DNA from: Xanthobacteraceae bacterium
GTDB taxonomy: Bacteria; Pseudomonadota; Alphaproteobacteria; Rhizobiales; Xanthobacteraceae
Assembly: GCA_023954195.1 (NCBI GenBank)
Contig: JAMLIK010000001.1
Location: 124,001-188,000, forward strand
Direction of reading: 5' to 3'
DNA: 64,000 nucleotides
Positions 25,421 through 31,262 of the stretch are shown piece after piece (within the stretch, counting starts at the first letter, position 1; each line of letters opens with the position of its first letter). The position numbers were made by a program, and so were the translations under genes. The notes beneath the pieces were generated by a model. It was not told the DNA's origin and did no database searches. It was given only the letters and a program-made list of their open reading frames with translations.

Positions 25421-26451
25421 CAAAAGATAAAGGCCCGCCCGGCGGTTCGCGGCCGCCGAGCGAGCATAGCAAGAAGGCTCTTGGGGAGCGGGGCCATTAT
25501 AGCGCGGCGCGGAGCCCCGAGCAAACGCTGACGGCGGCGGCGCGGTACGAGTTCCTCGGCTATCGCGTGATCGCGCTGCACCCCGGCACCCGCCATCCCT
25601 GCTACAGGGGATGGACCTCGCCCGACACCACCAGACCCATTCGCGCGCAACTGGCGCAGCATCCAGACGCCGATCTCGCCGTCGTTACCGGCGACGGATT
25701 CTTCGTGCTCGACGTTGACACCGTCGAGGGGCACGGGCGCGCCGGGTTCGCCTCTCTCGCCGCGCTGGAAGCCCGTCACGGCAAGCTGCCGCCAACCCGA
25801 ACGGCGCGAACACCGAGCGGAGGAGTCCACTATCACTTCCGCTCGCCCGACAGCGGCCCGCTACCAAACTCGACTTCGAAGGTCGGCGACGGCCTCGACA
25901 TCCGGGGCGACCGTGGATTCGCGAAAGTGCCATCGACGTTGCAGATGGATGGCGACGGCCGCGTGTGGATCGACGGCGGCAAGCTGGCCGAAGCGCCGCC
26001 TTGGCTTGTCGATCTGGTTCGCAGTCGCGGCAGGCCGGTGATCAAGATCGATCCGGCACTGGCGGACGCGATGGCGACGGACGGCCGCAATGGAAGGTCC
26101 ACCGATCCCTACGATCTACCGAAGCCGCGCACGTTCGAGGAAGACGACAAGCGGCTCAAGCTGGAATGGGCGCTGCTCACGATTCCCGCTGACGACTACG
26201 ATCTTTGGTTGAAGATCGGCATGGGAATCTACGCAGAGCTGGGGGACGACGGTTTCGATCTATTCGACGAATGGTCCTCGTCGGCACAGAAGCAGTATGA
26301 CTCGGAGGCCGTCCGCGAGAAGTGGGTCGAGTGCGCCAAGGTTCGCGACATCACTGTCGCCTCGGTCTACGATGAAGCGAACCTTCGTGACCCTGGCAAG
26401 CTCTGGTTAAAGCGATACCGAAAAGCGAAGCGCGGGAGGGCCGCGCGATGA
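25417..26451 (+). CDS. PrimPol-type bifunctional DNA primase/polymerase
   Basis: This 344-residue protein has an N-terminal bifunctional primase-polymerase domain at ~30-215: YEFLGYRVIALHPGTRHP, the catalytic DxD in GFFVLDVDTVEG, and TPSGGVHYHFRSPD with the invariant His. A PriCT_2-like region at ~240-330 follows (EWALLTIPADDYDLWLKIGMGIY and FDEWSSSAQKQYD). It would make primers for the element's own replication. The start at 25417 is fixed by the ATGA overlap with the AlpA-like gene. Its end overlaps the helicase start by 4 bases (ATGA at 26448). The cluster forms a compact replication operon. Confidence 0.88.
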   Translation: MTKDKGPPGGSRPPSEHSKKALGERGHYSAARSPEQTLTAAARYEFLGYRVIALHPGTRHPCYRGWTSPDTTRPIRAQLAQHPDADLAVVTGDGFFVLDVDTVEGHGRAGFASLAALEARHGKLPPTRTARTPSGGVHYHFRSPDSGPLPNSTSKVGDGLDIRGDRGFAKVPSTLQMDGDGRVWIDGGKLAEAPPWLVDLVRSRGRPVIKIDPALADAMATDGRNGRSTDPYDLPKPRTFEEDDKRLKLEWALLTIPADDYDLWLKIGMGIYAELGDDGFDLFDEWSSSAQKQYDSEAVREKWVECAKVRDITVASVYDEANLRDPGKLWLKRYRKAKRGRAAR

Positions 26452-27548
26452 GTCTCAAGGATCGCAAGAGAGAAAGTGAAGCTGCCGACAAGGCCGACGC
26501 CGCGCGCCTTCGCCCGATGCGAACCTTGGCCGAGTTCGTCGCGGGTTTCGTTCCGCCCGACTACCTGATCGACCAGACATTCCAGAAGCGATACCTGTAC
26601 GCGACGACGGCGATGACCGGCGCGGGCAAGACGGCGGTGTGGATCACCATCGCCTTGCACGTCGCCACCGGCAAGCCGCTGCACGGGCGCTATGTAGTGA
26701 AGTCGCGGGTGCTGTACTGCGCAGGCGAGAACCCCGACGACATTCGCGCGCGGATGATCATGCAGATCGAGAAGATGGGGCTCGATCCCGCCACCGTCGA
26801 TATCGTCGTGGTGGACGGCTCCATGGACATGAACCAGGACACCGTCAGCGATCACATTCGCGCCGAGGCCGAGAAGTACGGGCCGTTCGGTCTGGTGATC
26901 ATCGACACGTCGGCGGCGTACTTCTACGGCGAGGAGGAGAACAGCAATCGCGACATGCTCGACCACGCGCGAGCGATACGGTCGCTGGTCGATCTGCCGG
27001 GCGGCCCGGCGGTGGTGGTGCTGTGCCACCCGACGAAGAACGGAGAGAGCAATCTGCCGCGCGGCGGCGGCGCGTTCGTCGCGGAGATCGACGGCAACAC
27101 GTTCATCACGAAGAAGGATGCGGTGGTCGAGTTGAATCGCCACGACAAGTTTCGCGGGCGAATGTGGGAGCCGATGGCGTTCAAGCTCGACAGCGGCACT
27201 TCGGAGAAACTGCGCGACAGTCGTGGTCGCTCGGTGTGGACAGTGACGGCGACGCCGATATCCGACAGCGAGAAGGCCGAACTCGACAACACCACCGACC
27301 GGCGACGCGACGATCTGCTGGCGCTGATGAAGGCGAAGCCAGGGCTGTCGCTGGAGAAGATGGCGCGCGAACTCAAATGGCCGAGGAAGTCGGCAGTTCA
27401 GAAAATGATCGAAGCGCTCAAGGTCGAGAAGCCGAAGCTGATCGAGATGAAGGACGGTCACTGGACGCTGACAACGGCAGGCAAAAAGGCCGCCGGCGAC
27501 TGGCGCGGGCCGGAGCAGGCGTCGATGAATCTCAGCGACGGAATCTGA
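26448..27548 (+). CDS. RepA-like hexameric helicase/AAA ATPase
   Basis: This 366-residue RecA-fold ATPase of the RepA/AAA_25 type is used by plasmids and islands as a replicative helicase. Walker A is TAMTGAGKTAVW near residues 54-65, and Walker B is FGLVIIDTSAAYF near residue 145. The sensor-like VVVLCHPTKNGESN follows, and a C-terminal winged-helix region (DDLLALMKAKPGLSLEKMARELKWP and VEKPKLIEMKDGHWTLTTAG) can bind DNA. It is coupled to the primase by ATGA. Together with the downstream hexamer array this suggests autonomous replication after excision. Confidence 0.88.
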   Translation: MSLKDRKRESEAADKADAARLRPMRTLAEFVAGFVPPDYLIDQTFQKRYLYATTAMTGAGKTAVWITIALHVATGKPLHGRYVVKSRVLYCAGENPDDIRARMIMQIEKMGLDPATVDIVVVDGSMDMNQDTVSDHIRAEAEKYGPFGLVIIDTSAAYFYGEEENSNRDMLDHARAIRSLVDLPGGPAVVVLCHPTKNGESNLPRGGGAFVAEIDGNTFITKKDAVVELNRHDKFRGRMWEPMAFKLDSGTSEKLRDSRGRSVWTVTATPISDSEKAELDNTTDRRRDDLLALMKAKPGLSLEKMARELKWPRKSAVQKMIEALKVEKPKLIEMKDGHWTLTTAGKKAAGDWRGPEQASMNLSDGI

Positions 27549-27575
27549 CGCAGTCACACGACGGAGGAGAGGACC

Positions 27576-28157
27576 ATGAAACACAACTGGCTGAGGACAC
27601 CGGCGCGCGCCTACCTGAAATGTCTGGCGGTGGCGCTGCAGGACTCCGGCCTTCGCGGCGAGAAGCTGCTGGCGCGATTCACTGATATCGTTCCGAATTG
27701 GAAGCGGCAGTTCGACGGCCCGATTAGCGACAACGCCGTGGTGCAGCGGGCCGACAAGGGGCGGCGCTACGAGACGGAGTGGCCCGAGAACAACCCGGCC
27801 ACCGCCCCGCACTGGCGGCGGGCGGTGCGCGACGCCCGGAGCGGCCGATGCACCTTCGACTTCGGGGCTGGCCGCGCCCGGCCGGGGGCCGCCAACCCGG
27901 CACAACCTCGGCGGGTCAGGGGCCGAGCCGGGCCTAGGGAGGCCGAGGGCGCGTTTTGGGGCCGGGCCGGTGCCATGCCCGGCCGGGGCAGGCGGACTCC
28001 TGACGGACCGGCTGAGGGGCGTCGAGGGGGTGCGCCGGTGGCGGGGCGGGGCGCAGGGCATGACGCTGCAAGGGGATGGGGCTGGCGACGGTGCCGTACC
28101 TCGTACCCGCCCCTAGGGGTAAGGCCCGGTACGGTACGACCCCCACAGCAGGGCTGA
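27576..28157 (+). CDS. Unknown island protein with low-complexity C-terminal half
   Basis: This protein of up to 193 residues starts at ATG 27576 with an excellent ribosome site (GGAGGAGAGG). The first ~85 residues look like a real protein (NWLRTPARAYLKCLAVALQD, LLARFTDIVPNWKRQFDG). The remainder is Gly/Arg/Ala/Pro-rich and runs into the hexamer array, so it may be non-coding sequence that happens to lack stops. No homologue is recognised. It lies just after the helicase and could be a small replication or packaging accessory. Confidence 0.5.
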   Translation: MKHNWLRTPARAYLKCLAVALQDSGLRGEKLLARFTDIVPNWKRQFDGPISDNAVVQRADKGRRYETEWPENNPATAPHWRRAVRDARSGRCTFDFGAGRARPGAANPAQPRRVRGRAGPREAEGAFWGRAGAMPGRGRRTPDGPAEGRRGGAPVAGRGAGHDAARGWGWRRCRTSYPPLGVRPGTVRPPQQG

Positions 28158-28429
28158 GATTCCCTGCGTGGGGCGTCCGCGTACCCCCGGTACGGTCGCT
28201 AAGCCACTCTGCTGCAACGGTATTTTTGCAATCGTACCTTGCCGTCGTAACGGAAGGTACGGGTCGGGCAGGGGCTCCGACGGGCCGTATGGTCGTACCC
28301 GGCAGGGCCAGACCACTGTGCTGCGCTGCACAACGGCCGATATTCGCCTCGCCACGCGCGCACGCGCGAGCGCGCGATCACGCTCGCCTGCGTGCGATCA
28401 CGCGCGCGCGGGGCCGGGCAACTGGTACG
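28095..28429. repeat. Array of ten CGTACC/GGTACG hexamers, candidate replication origin
   Basis: CGTACC starts at 28095, 28102, 28180, 28233 and 28294. Its reverse complement GGTACG starts at 28128, 28133, 28189, 28256 and 28424. That is five copies in each direction in 335 bp, where fewer than one would be expected by chance. Some form inverted pairs (CGTACC-CCC-GGTACG at 28180-28194). The decamer GCGATCACGC is directly repeated at 28374-28383 and 28394-28403, 20 bp apart, inside an alternating CG-rich tract. Position just after the primase-helicase genes favours an iteron-like origin. Confidence 0.6.
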
Positions 28430-28573
28430 CCACCGGCTGGCCGTCTCGGGAAAACCTCGCCCTCGCAGCACCATCCTCCTTGCAGCGTCCGACCTTTCCC
28501 ACCGGGGCAGCACGGGGGCAGCGACGGAGCCTGTTTCCTAGGTAAAAATTCCTATCTGTGCTATGCTGTGGTC

Positions 28574-28720
28574 ATGACGCGCACCGCTGCACAACGCCTC
28601 GCCCGCCACCTCCGCGCCCTCGGATTCCGAGCGCGGATTCGCCGCCATCTCGGCCCCGGCGGGCATTCGTTCTGGTCGGTCGCGCGCCACCCGCAACCAG
28701 AGCCGAGGAGCACGAAATGA
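28574..28720 (+). CDS. Very small basic protein of unknown function
   Basis: This 48-residue basic peptide (MTRTAAQRLARHLRAL...RRHLGPGGHSFW) has its stop codon overlapping the next start (ATGA at 28717), which argues that it is translated. An AT-rich stretch with a TATGCT -10-like hexamer lies just upstream at 28562-28567. No family is recognised. It may be a small DNA-binding or regulatory protein. Confidence 0.45.
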   Translation: MTRTAAQRLARHLRALGFRARIRRHLGPGGHSFWSVARHPQPEPRSTK

Positions 28721-29091
28721 GTACGAAGATTGTCTACACGCGAGGCATCGGTGGCCCCGTGGTCACCGACGACGAGGCGACCGACGAGAAGGGCCTTCTG
28801 CGCGACGGATTCGCCATCCGCGTTCCGGTGATGCTGGCGGACGGCGCGCCGCGATCCATGGCGATGACCGCCCGGCACTATCTCATGGACGTGCCGCCCT
28901 CCGACGACGCGATGCGACGCGAAAAGTTGCTCGACGCCTACGAGGCGAGGGATCGTCGGCTGATGGACGCCTGGAAGGACGCCGCGCCCGCAGCGCAGCC
29001 CGCCCGGACTTCCACCGGCGACGGCGACCGCATCGCCGCCTACGAGCGCCGCGACGCCAGACTGGCGAACGCTTGGCGGAATCCGGTCTGA
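28717..29091 (+). CDS. Island protein of unknown function
   Basis: This 124-residue protein starts at ATG 28717 with CCGAGGAG just upstream, overlapping the preceding small gene. It has an N-terminal beta-rich region (TKIVYTRGIGGPVVTDDEATDEK) and two copies of an EARDRRLMDAWKD / ERRDARLANAWRN helical repeat near residues 76-88 and 110-121. That internal duplication suggests a helical dimerisation or binding element. No known domain is present. It lies 14 bases before the next gene and is clearly in the same unit. Confidence 0.6.
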   Translation: MSTKIVYTRGIGGPVVTDDEATDEKGLLRDGFAIRVPVMLADGAPRSMAMTARHYLMDVPPSDDAMRREKLLDAYEARDRRLMDAWKDAAPAAQPARTSTGDGDRIAAYERRDARLANAWRNPV

Positions 29092-29105
29092 GGGAGGACG
29101 CACCC

Positions 29106-30065
29106 ATGCCTTTCCCCCGACTTCCCGAGCAGGCCACCGCGAAGCTGGCCGAGATCGCCGACGCCGCGTTCGAGATCGAAACGAGGGTTCGCGCGACGGT
29201 GGGCCGAATCCGCGACATTCGCGCCACCACCGCCACGCTCACGCCCGAGCAGGTGAGCGCCGCCCGCGACGAGATCGACCGCCTCGACCGAAAGCTGGCG
29301 CTGGATCAGGCCGCGTCCCGCGTCGCCACGGACCTCGCTTCCGCCGTCTCCCGCTGGCTGGCTCACGTTCCGTCCACGATGGAGCTGGTCCCGGCCGCCG
29401 ATCCGCCCAGCACGCGCAGCGCGGGCGAGACCTCCCGGCAGGCCGTCGACCGGCTGCGCGCCCACGTCGCCGCCCTGTCCCTGCGGCGTCGGGCCGTGGT
29501 GGCCGCTCTGCCCACGCCCGATGAGACGCAGCCGCTGATCGCCGCCTACGTCGAGCAGAAGGTGAGGGAGTTTCGCGATCGCGCCCGCATCGACTTCCCG
29601 GACGGCGCGACCCGAATCACCTTCGAGGGCGAGCCGAAGGCGCTGGAAGTCGCGGCTTGGCTGAACGGCGACGCCCTGACGCGGCGGCTGCGGGAGGCCG
29701 TCGATCAGGCGCGCCTCGCCGTCGGCCGCGAGATCATGCCGCGAGCCGACCGCGAGGCCGCGCTGGCCGACATCGACCGGCAGACGGCCGCCGCCGAGCG
29801 CGAGGAGGAGGCCATCATAGTCGAGGCCCGCCGGACCGACAGCGCCGTGATCGAGCGCCGCGCGGACGCCTCGCCGGCCGCGATTCTCGGCGTCGAGATG
29901 GTGCCGCGCGCCGTCGCGCCGGAGCCGGTGGACGACACCCCGCCGCCCGACCGCGCTGAGATACGGGACGTGCCGCCGCAGGCGCGGGTCGTGTCCGACG
30001 ACGGGGCGCTGGACGTGGCGGTCGGCACCGCCGCCGTCCAGCGGACGCGAGCGCGGCGGAAGTAG
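29106..30065 (+). CDS. Coiled-coil-rich island protein of unknown function
   Basis: This 319-residue charged, helical protein starts at ATG 29106 after GGGAGGACGC. Likely coiled coils lie at ~5-75 (LPEQATAKLAEIADAAFEIE, VSAARDEIDRLDRKLALDQA) and ~195-245 (REAALADIDRQTAAAEREEEAI). A short beta-like patch (GATRITFEGEPKALEVAAWLNGD) is followed by a Pro/Asp-rich tail. No enzymatic motif, membrane segment or secretion signal is seen. It may be a structural or scaffold-like protein of the element; it carries no recognisable capsid or portal signature. Confidence 0.6.
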   Translation: MPFPRLPEQATAKLAEIADAAFEIETRVRATVGRIRDIRATTATLTPEQVSAARDEIDRLDRKLALDQAASRVATDLASAVSRWLAHVPSTMELVPAADPPSTRSAGETSRQAVDRLRAHVAALSLRRRAVVAALPTPDETQPLIAAYVEQKVREFRDRARIDFPDGATRITFEGEPKALEVAAWLNGDALTRRLREAVDQARLAVGREIMPRADREAALADIDRQTAAAEREEEAIIVEARRTDSAVIERRADASPAAILGVEMVPRAVAPEPVDDTPPPDRAEIRDVPPQARVVSDDGALDVAVGTAAVQRTRARRK

Positions 30066-30193
30066 CTGAGACGAGGATTCCCGGCGGGTTTTATCACCTT
30101 CTTGCCGCCCGGAACGTGGACCAGTCGGCGGTGTCCACGGGCATTACAAACAACACCGACAGCGGGCGGCTTTGTCCGAAGCGCGGCCCGCGC

Positions 30194-30232
30194 GCCGCCC
30201 CGCAGTTTCTCCTCGGCTCGCTGCGGGGCGGC
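30194..30232. repeat. 12-bp inverted repeat within the island
   Basis: GCCGCCCCGCAG (30194-30205) pairs perfectly with CTGCGGGGCGGC (30221-30232) around a 15-base loop. There is no T-run. It lies between two island genes and just upstream of the ribosome site of the next one. Confidence 0.55.
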
Positions 30233-30260
30233 TGCTCACCCCAGCGACGGAGCAGACGCC

Positions 30261-30572
30261 GTGAACCAGAAGAACGCCCGTCTAGTCAGGGACATGATCA
30301 AGCGAGGGAAGCGCGCCCGGGAGCGGCTCGCTCGCGGCAGGACCGATGAGGTCAAGAAGCGCGCGCAGATTCTGCGCGGACGCGCGCTGCGGCGCGGCTA
30401 CAGCGTCCACTCGTCGCCGTTCCGGGTCAATCCCGCCCACAACCTCGGCGGCTACCGGCTGATCGACGCGGAGGGCCGGGTCGTCCTGGGCCTGCGCCAC
30501 GACGCCACCCTGGACGAGATCGCGGACTTCCTGCGCGAGCGGCCCCTTCTGTCGGCCACGGCCGGGCAGTAG
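30261..30572 (+). CDS. Small basic island protein
   Basis: This 103-residue protein starts at GTG 30261 (CGGAGC upstream). The N-terminal half is strongly basic (MIKRGKRARERLARGRTDEVKKR), likely nucleic-acid binding. The C-terminal half looks like a small alpha/beta fold (HNLGGYRLIDAEGRVVLGLRHDATLDEIADFL). No family is recognised. It is the last gene before the right attachment site. Confidence 0.55.
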   Translation: MNQKNARLVRDMIKRGKRARERLARGRTDEVKKRAQILRGRALRRGYSVHSSPFRVNPAHNLGGYRLIDAEGRVVLGLRHDATLDEIADFLRERPLLSATAGQ

Positions 30573-30592
30573 GGCAGCAAACCGAGTCGCGT

Positions 30593-30611
30593 GCTGCCCC
30601 CATGCTGCCCC
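30593..30611 (+). repeat. Paired GCTGCCCC motifs, right arm
   Basis: GCTGCCCC occurs at 30593-30600 and 30604-30611 (11 bp apart), matching the pair at 22020/22031 in sequence, spacing and orientation. A reverse-oriented GGGCAGC lies just before, near 30572-30578. These are the likely P' arm sites for the integrase, about 94 bp from the attR core. Confidence 0.6.
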
Positions 30612-30670
30612 GGACGGAAATCCTGGTGCGAGGCGACTGGCGATACGGGGGCTAAGTGCTTGTAAATGCT

Positions 30671-30715
30671 TGGCTCCCCGGGCCGGATTCGAACCAGCGA
30701 CCAACCGGTGACGAG
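30671..30715 (-). tRNA. Partial tRNA: 3' half (tRNA-Asn-like) carried at the island end
   Basis: On the minus strand 45 bases fit tRNA positions 32-76. There is a 7-base loop CTCGTCA, a 3' anticodon-stem strand CCGGT, variable loop TGGTC, T-arm GCTGG-TTCGAAT-CCGGC, acceptor strand CCGGGGA, discriminator G and CCA. The 5' half is absent; pflA sequence lies there instead. A72 with G73 and the T-arm are like alphaproteobacterial tRNA-Asn (from memory). The loop bases probably come from pflA. It is not a functional tRNA gene but the restoring fragment of an element that normally targets a tRNA. Confidence 0.78.
30705..30715. repeat. Right attachment core (attR)
   Basis: CCGGTGACGAG is identical to the left core at 21865-21875. 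On the pflA sense strand the chromosomal side reads ACCGG-CTCGTCA-CCGG, which copies the geometry of an anticodon stem-loop (5-bp arm, 7-base loop). Confidence 0.88.
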
Positions 30716-31262
30716 CCGGTAGGTCTCCTCGCTGCCCGACTTGATGTCGAGCAGATGCAGGTCGATGTCGTTAAGCTCCTCGTCGCTGATCCGGAAGCCG
30801 AGCCGGCCGGAGGTGTCGAGGCAGGTATGCAGGCCCAGTGCCTTGCAGCGATTGAAAATCGCCGTCGCGAAGTTGCGCTGTACCGCGGGCTCGCCGCCCG
30901 AGATGGTGACGCCGCCCTTCGAGATCCGCAGAACCTCGGTGTATTTGCCGATCTTCCGCATGATCTCGCTGAGCTTGTACGGCGTGCCGTTGTCCTTGTG
31001 CCACGTATCGGGATTGTGGCAGTACTGGCAGCGCAGCGGGCACCCGGTGAGAAAGACGACAAGGCGGATGCCGGGTCCGTCCACGGTGCTTCCCACCTCG
31101 ATGGAATGCACGTAGCCGGTCAGGTCGTCCTCGTCCCGGATCGCTTCCGCGTCGGTCGGATAGACGTCGTAATACGACTTCGCGGCCTTGTTCTCCGCCG
31201 CGCCGAGTTCGGAAACGTGCAGCTCATAGCGGCTGCTGATAATGGGATCGTGCACGTTTCAC

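Larger units (their letters stand above)
21865..30715. mobile_element. Integrated mobile island (about 8.85 kb) inserted in pflA
   Basis: The element is bounded by the direct repeat CCGGTGACGAG at 21865-21875 and 30705-30715. It carries in order a tyrosine integrase next to the left end, a possible nuclease-fold cargo pair, an AlpA-like regulator, a PrimPol primase, a RepA-like helicase, a repeat-rich putative origin and small unknown genes. There are no conjugation, capsid or terminase genes. The int-AlpA-primase-helicase layout resembles satellite or integrative mobilisable elements. It splits the activase gene into two in-frame halves, so exact excision would restore it. Base composition of the cargo dips (25 of 60 G+C at 23881-23940) compared with the GC-rich surroundings. 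Confidence 0.92.
30452..31255 (-). pseudogene. pflA: pflA 5' part fused to island sequence (interrupted pyruvate formate-lyase activase)
   Basis: The first 184 codons encode a normal activase N-terminus. The radical-SAM iron-sulfur cysteines are Cys72, Cys76 and Cys79 in TGCPLRCQYCHNP, the GGEP SAM-binding motif is at ~120-123, and LLDIKSGSEETYRLVTG leads to the junction. After Gly184 the frame enters the tRNA fragment (WSLVRIRPGEPSIYKH) and ends as a 267-residue chimera at 30452. The missing C-terminal ~100 residues close the barrel and bind the PflB peptide, so activity is unlikely. The gene starts 7 bases after the pflB stop and would be co-transcribed. The 3' part is at 21558-21875. Confidence 0.94.

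Noticed and set aside
28320-28410. CG-rich alternating tract as a CpG- or Z-DNA-based regulatory element
   Set aside because: Short alternating runs are expected in such GC-rich DNA; it is noted only as part of the possible origin.
30671-30715. A complete tRNA gene at the right island end
   Set aside because: Only positions ~32-76 are present; the expected D-arm and 5' acceptor strand are replaced by pflA sequence, so no functional tRNA can form.
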